A DNA stretch of 64,000 nucleotides from a bacterium (GCA_023382385.1 JAHDVH010000003.1:124001-188000), one strand, 5' to 3'; counted from the stretch's first letter, positions 6,930-16,352 are shown. The notes: generated from the letters alone by a model not told the origin. Numbers and translations: made by a program.

Positions 6930-8843
6930 CTATCGTCGCCATTGGCTCAGAATCTGGCCAATCTGTTCGCACTTTTCGCGTCCCACCGGACTGCCCAGGC
7001 TGCCTGCTTTGCAGTAGGCTTCCTTGGCACGCTCGACAGTCGCTTTGTCCTCTTCATTGGAAAAGTAATAGCTGTCCCCTAAGAATACCCAGAGATCTGC
7101 GTTGTTCGGACAGGCCCGTACCCCCTCCAACAATGCCGAGACGGCAGCACCATATCGTTCGCGTTTCAGATCAATATAGGCATTCAGTTGATGAGCGTCA
7201 CAATTGCGCGGGTCTCGTGCAATCACCTTCTGCACCGATTCGCGAGCGAGATCATACTGTTTTGTCTCGATGTACGCATTCACCATGATTAGACCGTAGC
7301 GATCGAGGAAGGCAGTATCTGCGGAGAGTGAACTCAAATAGGATGCAAGTTTGGACTGGTCATCCATTCTTTGCAACAGGCTGATCTTCCGTGTGACATC
7401 ACTTGACGAACCGGGTGTAACTTCAAGCTGCTTCTCAGTGTATTGCAGCGCGGATTCCAGATTATTGAGCTTGTCATAGGCACGGGCAATATTTGCGTAA
7501 ACGTCTTGCTGCTTGACAAGCTCCGGCGTGCTGAGAGCTGCGGCCCGCATCACGACAATCGATAACTCAAGCAAGTCGCGGCGCAAGGGATGCTTGTCGT
7601 TCAGAACTGCATCCGGCTGTCGCAGCGTCGCGGCTGCAGTGCGGTAGCGGGTCGCTACATCCGCATAAAGGGTCCGGAATTCAGACTCGGGAATCGTCGG
7701 AGCCGGCGATGCGTCTGGTACGACTTCTCCGTCTACCGAGACAGGGGGAACGGGCGGCTTGGGAGGAATCGGTGCGCCCGTGGCAAGACTTTCATACGCT
7801 TCTGCCTGCTTGTCAAACTCTTCTGCTAGCCGATCGCGTGAGTCCTTCGACATTGAATCCTGCTGCGCAGCATAGAAGGTCGAGCGACCGACGAAGTACT
7901 CCGCCTCTGCAAGTGAAAGCCGGATGTCATCGCGAGTCGGTTTCAGGGCAAGTGCGCGGCGCAGGGGAGAAATTGCGGACGAGTAGAAGTTCTTCTTTTC
8001 CAGCTTTGACAAGTCCACATAACTGCGGCCTAGCCAATAGTTCGCAAGAAAATTGTCAGGGTCCTTCTCGACTGCTTTCTGAAACTCCGCCGCCGCTTCC
8101 GCGTATCGTTTTGCTGCGTAGCGCAGTCGTCCGCGTAAGTAATCGACCTGCTTGTTATCGGGATCGCGTTCCTGAACAATCTTGAAGAGCTTGTCCGCAT
8201 CATCGTACTTCTTCTGTGTCAGAAGCGTCTGACCATACTCGAAAGCGATGTCAGGATTTCCTTCATCCAGATTCCAGGCTATGTCGTAGTTGTCTGCAGC
8301 AAGCTGTACCACATTCGCATTGCTGTAAATGCGAGCCAACATCAGGGGATAAAGAGGATTGTTCGGATTCTTTGCGGTCGCACTGGCAAGAATTGGAGTT
8401 GCTTCACCGATCTTCCCCTGCTTACCTAAGATCAAGGCACGGGAAGCTTTGATCTCGTCAAGCTTGCCTTTCTTGTCCTTGGACTCCGCATTTGAGACAA
8501 CTCGATTCGCATCGTCCAGTCTATCCATCGAGACATAAAGGGTCGTCAAGTCCACGACCGATTTGGTGTCTTTTGCATCAAGCGATAGCGCCTTCTCATA
8601 GTGTCCGATTGCGGAAGACGTGTCTCCCAAGAACAGACTTGCGCGACCCCAAAGGTGCCATGCGTCAACGCTTTTCGGATCAACTTGGGCGGCTTGTTCC
8701 GCGAGTCCAACGACATTCTCCCAGTCGCCGCGCTGTGCCAATTGTCGGGCGCGGTCGAGAGGTTCATTCGGCGCAGCAAAGGCGACGCCGACACACGAAA
8801 GAACCAGCAACGCCAAAAGCCGATTGTAAATTCGAGAAATCAT
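6930..8843 (-). CDS. Exported tetratricopeptide-repeat protein of the TonB operon
   Basis: A 637-residue protein with a signal peptide (hydrophobic residues ~8-23, cleavage near AFA/AP). About ten TPR-like helix pairs follow, for instance WHLWGRASLFLGDTSSAIGHYEKAL near residue 65. A Pro-rich linker near residues 355-385 separates two TPR blocks. TPR proteins are scaffolds. As first gene of the TonB-ExbB-ExbD operon it probably organises the periplasmic or outer-membrane side of that system, as similar TPR genes do beside exbBD in Bacteroidota. No catalytic motif is visible. A promoter matching the local consensus lies 62-90 bases upstream of the start. Confidence 0.83.
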   Translation of the reverse strand: MISRIYNRLLALLVLSCVGVAFAAPNEPLDRARQLAQRGDWENVVGLAEQAAQVDPKSVDAWHLWGRASLFLGDTSSAIGHYEKALSLDAKDTKSVVDLTTLYVSMDRLDDANRVVSNAESKDKKGKLDEIKASRALILGKQGKIGEATPILASATAKNPNNPLYPLMLARIYSNANVVQLAADNYDIAWNLDEGNPDIAFEYGQTLLTQKKYDDADKLFKIVQERDPDNKQVDYLRGRLRYAAKRYAEAAAEFQKAVEKDPDNFLANYWLGRSYVDLSKLEKKNFYSSAISPLRRALALKPTRDDIRLSLAEAEYFVGRSTFYAAQQDSMSKDSRDRLAEEFDKQAEAYESLATGAPIPPKPPVPPVSVDGEVVPDASPAPTIPESEFRTLYADVATRYRTAAATLRQPDAVLNDKHPLRRDLLELSIVVMRAAALSTPELVKQQDVYANIARAYDKLNNLESALQYTEKQLEVTPGSSSDVTRKISLLQRMDDQSKLASYLSSLSADTAFLDRYGLIMVNAYIETKQYDLARESVQKVIARDPRNCDAHQLNAYIDLKRERYGAAVSALLEGVRACPNNADLWVFLGDSYYFSNEEDKATVERAKEAYCKAGSLGSPVGREKCEQIGQILSQWRR

Positions 8844-8904
8844 GAGGATTGTGCAACGCCCCAGATTGCCGGGGTGCCGAATAGAGGTCTGGAAATGTCA
8901 AGGC

Positions 8905-8933
8905 AATATAGCCAACCGAAGCAAAAAGAGCAA
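8905..8933 (-). promoter_or_regulatory. Candidate promoter of the TPR-exbB-exbD-exbD-tonB operon
   Basis: On the minus strand a TTGCTC (-35) is followed after 17 bases by TATATT and then GCC. The predicted start of transcription is about 55 bases before the TPR start codon. It shares the 17-base spacing and TAnnTT -10 form with other promoters in this window. Confidence 0.55.
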
Positions 8934-9024
8934 GTTAGCGTTCTGTTAGTCAGTGGTTTCGCTTGGTAGTTAGCCGACACTGCCTGCCTCGACTTTCTAA
9001 GGCATGTCTTTATTTTACAGTATT

Positions 9025-10653
9025 TTACTGCTTGTTTGGGCGATTGGGTCTCGAAGAGGACGAGGCAAGTGCCTTAGCCTGATCGAACATCCCAAGTGCT
9101 GCCTGAACCTGTTCGTCGTCTTGCAGGCGAATCATGTGGTAAAGATTGCGGTCGTTAAACAGAAGACCTGCAATCTCGCCACGCAACTGCGTTTTGGTGA
9201 AATGCAGATCCTGTTCCCAGCGAGGCTCATCGATCTCGATCTGGCTCTTGATGACACGCTCTTTGAAGTCTCGAAGCATCTCGTCGGTCACTTCGAACTC
9301 CTGAGAGAATCGGTCAAAGCTCTTGCCCCATTCGGGATGCTTGGCCACATAATCCGTCGCATAGTCAAAGTACAAACGCTTGCTGAAAATTTTCGCAGTC
9401 AGCGCGTTGGTTCGACTCGGCACCACTGTACTATCCGGTGAAATGCCGCCGCCACCGTAGACAATGCGGCCGCCATCAGTACGAAACGCTTCGCGAGGTG
9501 TTGTATCCTGAACGGCCTCTTCGAGTGCATTCGGGTCTTCATCGTCGCGGCCCTCCATCACATACTCTGCAAAGCCCTTGTCATAGGGACGTTGGATCAG
9601 GCGTCCCGCCGGCGTATAGTACTTGGCTGTCGTAATTCGTACCACTGAGCCGTCAGGCATTGGGTAGGGCGTTTGAACGAGCCCTTTGCCGAAGCTGACT
9701 TGCCCCACGACCAGTCCACGATCATGATCCTGAACCGCTCCCGCAACGATTTCGGACGCCGACGCGCTGCCATGATTGATCAGCACGACTAACGGCATAT
9801 CGTATTTCGCACCGACTCCTGTCGATCGAAACTCTGAGTTAGAGCGACTCGTGCGGCCTTGGGTATAGACCAAAAGCATATCCTTACGCGGCATGAACAA
9901 GTCGGCGACACGCCACGCCTGATCGAGATAGCCGCCCGGATTCCCTCGCAGGTCTAACAGCAGCCGCTTCATTCCTGCAGTTTTCAGGCTATCCAGTGAT
10001 TCAATCACTTCGTCCGTCGTTCGCGCTGTGAACTGATTGATACGAATATACCCGGTTTCTTTGTCCGGCAGCATGAATGCGGCACCCACAGAATAAATGG
10101 GGATTTTGTCCCTGAAAATTTCGAACTCGAGCGGCACTTCAATGCCCGGCCTATTTATCGTGATTCGAACCGCAGAACCCTTCTCACCTCGGAGCTTTCC
10201 GAACACCTCTTCGTTCGTAATTCCATATGCCGAGATGCCGTCAATATGCGTTATCCTGTCACCAGCCCGAATGCCGAGTCGGTCAGCCGGAGTTCCCGGA
10301 ATTGGAGAAACAACGGTCAGCCAATCACTCTGAATCGAGAATTGGATACCAATGCCTTCAAAGTCGCCTCGGAATTGCTCTGTGATCTTCGCCTGCTGGT
10401 CAGCCGGAATGTATACCGAGTGAGGATCAAGTTCCCGGAGAAGACCGTGAATTGCTCCTTCCAACAGTTTCGCAGCATCTGGTTCTTCGACGTAGTTGTC
10501 TCTTACTGAGCGCAAGATGTAGTTCAGCTTGTTAAGCTGCATGTTCACATCACCGGGATTGTCGGCAAACAGAGCCGGACCCCACAACAACCCTGACACC
10601 AAGACTGCTAACCCCAGGACCATCATCGCGTAATACTTACGAGTCTTCAACAC
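9025..10653 (-). CDS. C-terminal processing serine protease (S41 family)
   Basis: A 542-residue CtpA/Prc-type protease. An N-terminal membrane or signal segment (residues 10-30) leads to the S41 N-terminal region and a PDZ domain (about 95-170, with GIGIQF and DRLGIRAGDRI). The peptidase domain follows, with the carboxylate-binding LRGNPGGYL near 236. The catalytic dyad is Ser298 in GSASASE and Lys323 in FGKG, with the family's 25-residue spacing. It should cut C-terminal tails of periplasmic proteins. The GTG start has an AGGAG site 5 bases upstream that lies in the end of glmX. It is the last gene of the obg-dprA-glmX run. Confidence 0.94.
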   Translation of the reverse strand: MLKTRKYYAMMVLGLAVLVSGLLWGPALFADNPGDVNMQLNKLNYILRSVRDNYVEEPDAAKLLEGAIHGLLRELDPHSVYIPADQQAKITEQFRGDFEGIGIQFSIQSDWLTVVSPIPGTPADRLGIRAGDRITHIDGISAYGITNEEVFGKLRGEKGSAVRITINRPGIEVPLEFEIFRDKIPIYSVGAAFMLPDKETGYIRINQFTARTTDEVIESLDSLKTAGMKRLLLDLRGNPGGYLDQAWRVADLFMPRKDMLLVYTQGRTSRSNSEFRSTGVGAKYDMPLVVLINHGSASASEIVAGAVQDHDRGLVVGQVSFGKGLVQTPYPMPDGSVVRITTAKYYTPAGRLIQRPYDKGFAEYVMEGRDDEDPNALEEAVQDTTPREAFRTDGGRIVYGGGGISPDSTVVPSRTNALTAKIFSKRLYFDYATDYVAKHPEWGKSFDRFSQEFEVTDEMLRDFKERVIKSQIEIDEPRWEQDLHFTKTQLRGEIAGLLFNDRNLYHMIRLQDDEQVQAALGMFDQAKALASSSSRPNRPNKQ

Positions 10654-11952
10654 TCACTCTCCTGAATTAACGACTGTTTCATAGTGCCGCCGAAGCAAAG
10701 CTTCTTCAGTAGAAGACAGATCGCGCCCGCGTCGACTCATTGCAATGCGCGCAGTTCCCAATGTTCGAACAAGTGGCTCGACCTTGAAACCGCGCTTTCC
10801 GCCCCAAGAAAAACTCTGAATGGCTCGCGGTGGATAGCCTTCACCAAAGACATTCGCCGCCACCCCAACGACCGTTCCAGTATTGAACATTGTGTTGATG
10901 CCGGTCTTGGTATGGTCACCGCACATCAACCCCACAAATCGATTACCCGAATCCACCAGCTTCTGCCCAAGTTTCACCTGCACATCACCATAGTCATTCC
11001 GCAAGTTGGAGACCGTAGTATCTGCGCCAAGATTCACCCATTCTCCGAGGTGGCTATTCCCCAGAAAACCAGCGTGCTGTTTGTTGACATAGCCCTGCAA
11101 AATCGACCCGCTGATTTCCCCTGATACGCGGCATTGCGGCCCGATGCTTGATCCCCAGTAAAGTACCGTACCAGCTTTGATGCGGCAATGGTCGCCGATG
11201 CTGAGCGGACCTTTAAGATAGCAATGAGGCTCGATTTCCACCCCTCGGCCGAGCCAAATAGACCCAAGCGAAGTGTCGAAGACAACGAGCGGCGCGACTT
11301 GGGACTCTTCTCCCATGTACAGGGGATTGTCGCCAATTTTGTGAACACCCGCTGGAAAAGTTTCGAGTACGGTTGAGCCAAGCAGTTCGTCCGCACAGCC
11401 AAATCCTACAGTCAACAATCGCTCGTTGTAAGCCATGTAGTCCCAGACGTAGAGTGCGGACAGCACACCCAACTCCGCTGACCGCACCCCCCCCTTTACT
11501 GCTTTAACGAGTGAATCGGCAATCTCAGTTCCTGAGAATCCCTGCCAATCCCTGATTTCTGCGCCCGCCATCTTCGCCCATAATACATTTCCTAAAGAAT
11601 CGTAGACAGATGGTGGTAAACTGCCCTGTTGAGGAGGCATGAGCAAAACACGACCGTTCAAGAATGTCACGTCTGCCGAATCAGAAGGCCATGGGTCGTT
11701 GAAACCGGCGAGCTCGCTGGCTATGGCTTCCATGTGGCCCCGAGGTCGCAAGGTGACGGTGTGCCCCGACTGACGCAGTACCTTCATCCAGCCCTGCAAA
11801 CTACCAAGACCCGCCCGAATCTCCCAGCAGGGCCTTAGCACATTGAGCGGGAACAACTGCCCTTCCGAGGCTTCGTCTTCAAAGAGCACAATGTGTTTGG
11901 CCTGAGTCCAGGCCGGTGCTAAGAGACGGTGAACAAGGTCAAGCGCGGACAA
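10654..11952 (-). CDS. glmX: GlmX-type sugar nucleotidyltransferase / left-handed beta-helix acyltransferase
   Basis: A 432-residue protein of the putative sugar nucleotidyltransferase family (GlmX, as I recall TIGR03991), thought to replace GlmU in UDP-GlcNAc synthesis in many FCB bacteria. The N-terminal half opens with HIVLFEDE and PLNVLRPCWEIRAG in place of the usual GlmU pyrophosphorylase signature. The C-terminal half is hexapeptide-repeat beta-helix (about 240-390). The start is uncertain: I use the TTG at 11952, which has GGGGA 6 bases upstream and gives a 14-base overlap with dprA. A TTG at 11979 would lengthen it by nine residues. It should supply UDP-GlcNAc for LPS and peptidoglycan. 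Confidence 0.8.
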   Translation of the reverse strand: MSALDLVHRLLAPAWTQAKHIVLFEDEASEGQLFPLNVLRPCWEIRAGLGSLQGWMKVLRQSGHTVTLRPRGHMEAIASELAGFNDPWPSDSADVTFLNGRVLLMPPQQGSLPPSVYDSLGNVLWAKMAGAEIRDWQGFSGTEIADSLVKAVKGGVRSAELGVLSALYVWDYMAYNERLLTVGFGCADELLGSTVLETFPAGVHKIGDNPLYMGEESQVAPLVVFDTSLGSIWLGRGVEIEPHCYLKGPLSIGDHCRIKAGTVLYWGSSIGPQCRVSGEISGSILQGYVNKQHAGFLGNSHLGEWVNLGADTTVSNLRNDYGDVQVKLGQKLVDSGNRFVGLMCGDHTKTGINTMFNTGTVVGVAANVFGEGYPPRAIQSFSWGGKRGFKVEPLVRTLGTARIAMSRRGRDLSSTEEALLRRHYETVVNSGE

Positions 11953-13045
11953 AGAATTTCCCCGGTAGTTGTTTGACAAAACCCTTCAATTCGAGAAGCA
12001 GCAGCCTGCTCAAGAGTTCTCCCGGCGGCTGCGCAGCCTTTTCTACTAAGCTGTCGATATGAATTTTGTTGTCTGGAGGAATCAGAGTCCACAGACCAAG
12101 TTCGGCATCAGCCAAGTTTGGCTGAGGAACTTGAACTGACGGTTGAATAACTGTGCTCTTTAGTTTCAGCAAGTCAGCAATATCCTGAGGGGAATCGACA
12201 AGGGCGGCACCCTCTTTGATTAACTCGTGACAGCCGGCCGCCTTTCCTCCGACAATAAATCCGGGGACAGCTCCGACTTCACGGCCAAATGATGCGGCCA
12301 AACGGGCCGTTATCAGAGCACCAGACTTCTCCGGTGCTTCAACCACTACAGTAACTGCAGCCAGCCCGGCAATAATGCGATTTCGTTGCGGGAACGTGTA
12401 GACAGATGGTTGTGTGCCCATGGGGTATTCGGACAATAGCGCACCGTCCTCCGCCAGTATTCGCTCGGCGAGTGGTTTGTGGTGGTCGGGATAAATGATG
12501 TCCAAGCCGCACCCGAACACCGCCTGCGTCGGGATACCGCGCTCCAGTGCAGCCTGATGAGCAACTCCGTCAATTCCACTGGCCAGCCCGCTAATGACGT
12601 GCACTCCTGAGGATGCCAAACCACCAATTAGTTCTCTGCACGCCCGTTTGCCATAATCACTGGCTCTCCGAGTGCCGACAATTGCCACTCTGCGCGCATG
12701 TGGATCGAAGTTCCCCTTGACAAATAAGAGTGCGGGGGAATCCTGCTCAATTTCTCTCAATCCCTGAGGGAAGTCATCGTCCCAGAAGCTCATCAAGCGG
12801 ACTTGCGCCTGCTCAGCAGCCGCAAACTGTGTGTTCCCAAGTTCCCCATCAGGTTTAGTCTTGCGAATGCCATCGATTACTTTCTCTCCGATGCGCGGCA
12901 CAGCACGCAAGGCACCGTCGGCAGCTTCAAAAACGCGCGAAGGCAGACCAAATTCCTGAACCAGACGGACAGCTCCCCACGCGCCGATACCCGGGACACT
13001 TAGCAGGTTCAACAAAGCAACCTTTTCGAAGCCGCTTAATCCCAC
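11939..13045 (-). CDS. dprA: DNA-processing protein DprA/Smf
   Basis: A 368-residue DprA. The N-terminal SAM/HhH-like part (LLSVPGIGAWGAVRL) is followed by the Rossmann domain with VAIVGTRRASDYG, HVISGLASGIDGVAHQAAL, the FPQRNRIIAGL block and SGALITARLAASFGREV. A C-terminal winged-helix-like domain starts after about residue 300. DprA loads RecA on incoming single-stranded DNA during natural transformation. A GTG start with AGGAGG 4 bases upstream overlaps the obg stop by 10 bases. Together with the type IV pilus locus it hints at competence, but comEA and comEC are not in view. Confidence 0.95.
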   Translation of the reverse strand: MGLSGFEKVALLNLLSVPGIGAWGAVRLVQEFGLPSRVFEAADGALRAVPRIGEKVIDGIRKTKPDGELGNTQFAAAEQAQVRLMSFWDDDFPQGLREIEQDSPALLFVKGNFDPHARRVAIVGTRRASDYGKRACRELIGGLASSGVHVISGLASGIDGVAHQAALERGIPTQAVFGCGLDIIYPDHHKPLAERILAEDGALLSEYPMGTQPSVYTFPQRNRIIAGLAAVTVVVEAPEKSGALITARLAASFGREVGAVPGFIVGGKAAGCHELIKEGAALVDSPQDIADLLKLKSTVIQPSVQVPQPNLADAELGLWTLIPPDNKIHIDSLVEKAAQPPGELLSRLLLLELKGFVKQLPGKFFVRA

Positions 13046-14082
13046 TCGTCCTCCTCCAGAGGTTCCCCGAGCTTGCTTATCGGCCCTGGAAGTTCATCCG
13101 GCTCCCTGAAGATTCGAGGTATTGGTGCGGTCTCCAAGAGTGACCAGAGCTTCTGAATCAACTCTTCAATGCCCTGATTCGTCGCAGATGAGATAGCGTG
13201 TTTCCAGGGACCCTTGGGCAACTTCTCGCCTGCCGGCAGGAGGTCGATCTTCGAGAGAACAATCAGGGCAGGACGCTTCAGAAGATCCGGATTCCAGCTC
13301 TTCAACTCTGATTTCAGCACTTTGAGTTCCGCCTTGGGGTCGCTGCTTGTGCAATCGAGCAGGAAGAGCAGTACGCGAGTTCGCTCGACATGCCGCAGAA
13401 ACTCGTAACCCAATCCCCGGCCGTCCGATGCGCCTTCGATCAGCCCTGGCAGGTCTGCAAGGACAAAGCTCGAGTATTCGGTAGGGCGCACAATCCCGAG
13501 ATTCGGAGAGAGTGTCGTAAACGGGTAGGGAGCTATCTTGGGACGGGCTGCGGTCAGGACGGAAAGCAGGGTTGACTTGCCGGCGTTCGGCAATCCGACC
13601 AGCCCAACATCGGCCATTAATCTAAGCTCGAGGAGCAGGTTTCGCTCTTGCGCGGGCTGACCGGGGGTGGACTTTCGAGGTGCCTGATTGCGGGACGTCG
13701 CAAAGTGTTGATTGCCCTTGCCGCCGCGACCTCCTTCTGCTACACAAATTCGTTGGCCCGGTTCTGACAAATCTGCCAGCAAGCCGTCTTCTGTGTAGAC
13801 TTGTGTGCCGACCGGAAGCCGGATTTCGATATCCTTTCCGTCACGGCCAGTACACTGTTTTCTCCCGCCCATTTCGCCATCTTCTGCCTTGAACTCGACT
13901 TGATGGCGGAAGTCCATCAGCGTGTGCAATTGCGAATCTGCAACCAGGTAGACAGAGCCGCCTGCTCCTCCATCGCCGCCGTCCGGGCCACCCAGCGGAC
14001 GAAATGCTTCGCGCAAAAAGGAGACTCGGCCGTCACCGCCTTTGCCGGACCTTACATAGATTTTTGCACGATCTACAAACAC
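13036..14082 (-). CDS. obg: GTPase Obg (CgtA)
   Basis: A 348-residue Obg GTPase. The Gly-rich Obg fold covers residues 1-158 (FVDRAKIYVRSGKGG, then GGPDGGDGGAGG). The GTPase domain shows G1 GLPNAGKST at about 162, switch PFTTLSPNLG, G3 DLPGLIEG, G4 LSKIDL and a SSATNQG G5. It acts in large ribosomal subunit assembly. The GTG start at 14082 gives the standard N-terminus, but the ribosome site is weak. It is the first gene of the obg-dprA-glmX-protease run. Confidence 0.96.
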   Translation of the reverse strand: MFVDRAKIYVRSGKGGDGRVSFLREAFRPLGGPDGGDGGAGGSVYLVADSQLHTLMDFRHQVEFKAEDGEMGGRKQCTGRDGKDIEIRLPVGTQVYTEDGLLADLSEPGQRICVAEGGRGGKGNQHFATSRNQAPRKSTPGQPAQERNLLLELRLMADVGLVGLPNAGKSTLLSVLTAARPKIAPYPFTTLSPNLGIVRPTEYSSFVLADLPGLIEGASDGRGLGYEFLRHVERTRVLLFLLDCTSSDPKAELKVLKSELKSWNPDLLKRPALIVLSKIDLLPAGEKLPKGPWKHAISSATNQGIEELIQKLWSLLETAPIPRIFREPDELPGPISKLGEPLEEDEWD

Positions 14083-14152
14083 AATTTACTCAGTATTTGA
14101 GTTGCGAGTGAGGTAAGACGATCCAAGTAACATTTGGTCTGCGACAAATACA

Positions 14153-14186
14153 AGGGCCAGGTGCGGAACGATTCACACCTGGCCCT
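14153..14186 (-). terminator. Terminator stem-loop after the secreted BNR-like protein
   Basis: A perfect 11-bp stem, AGGGCCAGGTG (14153-14163) with CACCTGGCCCT (14176-14186), and a 12-base loop. On the minus strand it is followed by a T-rich TTGTATTTGT. It separates the secreted-protein gene from obg. Confidence 0.75.
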
Positions 14187-14202
14187 CGCGATTCCGAAAG
14201 GA

Positions 14203-14221
14203 CTAACTGCGGGGCAGTTAG
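14203..14221. other. Short palindrome next to the stop codon
   Basis: CTAACTGC and GCAGTTAG flank a 3-base GGG loop (8-bp perfect stem), directly after the stop codon of the secreted-protein gene and before the terminator stem. Two tandem hairpins after a probably abundant transcript suggest protection of the 3' end. Confidence 0.5.
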
Positions 14222-14222
14222 C

Positions 14223-16268
14223 TTACTTCATCAACACCATCTTGCGAGTCGAGGTAACGCCATTGGCTTCGAGGCGATACATATACACGCCGCTCGACAG
14301 CTGCGAACCGTCGAATGAAATCGTGTGAGTACCGGCATTCAGTGCCTGGCCATTCACCAACGTGGCAACTTCTTCACCCAGCACGTTGAACACCTTCAAA
14401 GTCACACGCGACGAATTGATCAAGTCGAACTGGATATTCGTCGACGGGTTGAACGGGTTCGGGTAGTTCTGGAAGAGCTGGAAGGCCTGCGGCAATTCGT
14501 TGCGCGAACCCACAGACGTGCCGGCGCACGGATCGGTCGGGTCAAACGGAACCGCGCCGGTACCGGTGTGCTGGCTGCCGTTGATGTGCATCGTCGGCGA
14601 GCTCCAATCGCGCATTCCCTGAGCCACGAAGTCGAGGTCTGCAAGCGGCACGCGCAGGTAGTAAATCGGATTGTTCGTCGCAACACCTTCATCCTGCGGG
14701 ACGCCACCGACATCATAATCCAGTTCGTACTGAACGTGCAGATAGCCGACGCCGCCATCATAAGTCACGACCTTGTTGACCGTCAAATCACGCTCGTGAT
14801 TGCATGATCCAGCCGGGGCGTTTGGAGGCGTCACCGTGCTGGTCAGGTTGATCGGGTTATACCATGTGCGGCCCATATTGCAGGAACCGGCCACCCAAGC
14901 ATCAGCACTCATGCTGTAGTTCGCCGAGTATTGCGTGGAGTCATGGCGAATAAACGTGCAATACATCCAATTGGTGGTCGGATCATAGGCCAAGCAAGGA
15001 CGCTGAACCATCAGCTGCCAGGCGTCGTCCACCAGCAAGCTGTCGCCATTCGAGAAATAGGCGAACTGATTGTGATTCACGATGCAGGAGAATTCATCGG
15101 TGTCCTCACCCCAATGCCAGATGCTCGACAAGTTGATGTAGGCCGTCGTATCCGGCAGAGGATCAACGCCGCCCGGCAAGCCGTATTCATACAGCGTGCG
15201 CGTCGTGAAAGCCACATGAATCAGGTCATTGTCGTCAATCAGGATTGAGCAATCCGTGTAGGGACGTAACGTGTCGCCATTGCAGGCCATCGTGTCCTGC
15301 GACGGGCAGCTCTGGTCTGACGGAATCCAGCTGGTCAAGTCAATCGCCGTATTCCAGTTCAAACCGCCGTCTTCCGAAATCGAAAGCATCAGGTCGTTGT
15401 TGATCTGACCGAGACCACCTGTACCGCCGCGTGAACGTGTCCACGCCACCGCAACACGATTTGATCCGGGAACCGGCGAAGCCGCGATGTCGGGAGAAAT
15501 CGTGCGGCCCTGGCCAAGCGTCCGAACCTGCTGTCCGTTGTTGAACGTTGTGAAGTCAATCTGGATTCCGAAGCCGGAATCAAACAGCGGGACGCCACGC
15601 CAGTAGTGATAACCTTGCAGGTCGGCACCGTCGTCAGTAGAAATTCCGTGCAGAACGCCGTCTGAACCCACTGCGATTTTGGGCCAGATAACCTGAGGCT
15701 CTACGTTATCTGTCGGCCAAAACGGCGTGAAAGCGCCAGCGTGCGGCTGGAAATCGATCGAAACATTGGAGAACAAAATTGACTCGCCGGGAGGAGTAGC
15801 GTGATATGCAGGGAAACTGAAGCCGTCCGGAGTAACCGTCTGCGCAACATAGCCGGCACGCGGCGCGTTGTCAATGGCAACACCGCCTTGGGGAATCAGC
15901 GCCTCCCAAGTCTGGGTCGAAGGATCCCAGCAATTGTAGAACACGTGGCGTTGCGCACTTCCTTGATCCTGACCGTTCATCCAAACGACGTGCACAAAGC
16001 CCATGTCATCGACAGTGACCATTCGGCCGGCAGTGCCGTTGTGCTGGTAGTCATACCATGTGCGGCCAGCTTCATACTGCGTACCGATCAGGTCCAACGA
16101 ACCGGATGACGGCGTGCGATAGACCGCATCCGTGCTAATCACTTCACCAGCCGTCCCGGCAAACGGGGTCTTCTGACTGGTGTCCATGCGCTTACTAGTT
16201 GTTGCGCCAGCATAAGCCGTGGCAACTAGAGCAAGCATGAGGAACAAACCTATGCTTTTCTTGATCAT
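14223..16268 (-). CDS. Secreted BNR/sialidase-like repeat protein with FCB sorting domain
   Basis: A 681-residue exported protein. The start at 16268 is chosen because it begins a clean signal peptide (MIKKSIGLFLMLALVATAYA) with AGGGAG 6 bases upstream; an upstream ATG would add 25 unlikely residues. The body carries sialidase-like Asp-box stretches such as SEDGGLNWNTAIDL and MGRTWYNPINL, suggesting a beta-propeller. The last ~85 residues are a YPNPFN-type C-terminal sorting domain ending in TRKMVLMK, the signal used by type IX secretion in FCB bacteria. Sialidase catalytic residues cannot be confirmed, so enzymatic activity is not claimed. It has its own promoter and terminator. Confidence 0.8.
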   Translation of the reverse strand: MIKKSIGLFLMLALVATAYAGATTSKRMDTSQKTPFAGTAGEVISTDAVYRTPSSGSLDLIGTQYEAGRTWYDYQHNGTAGRMVTVDDMGFVHVVWMNGQDQGSAQRHVFYNCWDPSTQTWEALIPQGGVAIDNAPRAGYVAQTVTPDGFSFPAYHATPPGESILFSNVSIDFQPHAGAFTPFWPTDNVEPQVIWPKIAVGSDGVLHGISTDDGADLQGYHYWRGVPLFDSGFGIQIDFTTFNNGQQVRTLGQGRTISPDIAASPVPGSNRVAVAWTRSRGGTGGLGQINNDLMLSISEDGGLNWNTAIDLTSWIPSDQSCPSQDTMACNGDTLRPYTDCSILIDDNDLIHVAFTTRTLYEYGLPGGVDPLPDTTAYINLSSIWHWGEDTDEFSCIVNHNQFAYFSNGDSLLVDDAWQLMVQRPCLAYDPTTNWMYCTFIRHDSTQYSANYSMSADAWVAGSCNMGRTWYNPINLTSTVTPPNAPAGSCNHERDLTVNKVVTYDGGVGYLHVQYELDYDVGGVPQDEGVATNNPIYYLRVPLADLDFVAQGMRDWSSPTMHINGSQHTGTGAVPFDPTDPCAGTSVGSRNELPQAFQLFQNYPNPFNPSTNIQFDLINSSRVTLKVFNVLGEEVATLVNGQALNAGTHTISFDGSQLSSGVYMYRLEANGVTSTRKMVLMK

Positions 16269-16287
16269 GAGAACTCCCTTTCTTTGC

Positions 16288-16306
16288 ACCTGCGTAATGC
16301 GCAGGT
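16288..16306 (-). other. 5' UTR hairpin of the secreted BNR-like gene
   Basis: ACCTGCG (16288-16294) and CGCAGGT (16300-16306) form a 7-bp stem with a TAATG loop. It lies about 10 bases upstream of the ribosome-binding site in the predicted leader. It may stabilise the messenger. Confidence 0.4.
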
Positions 16307-16352
16307 TGTCTATGCAGGAATTGGGTAATTTTGCTACTTGCAATTTCGTAAC

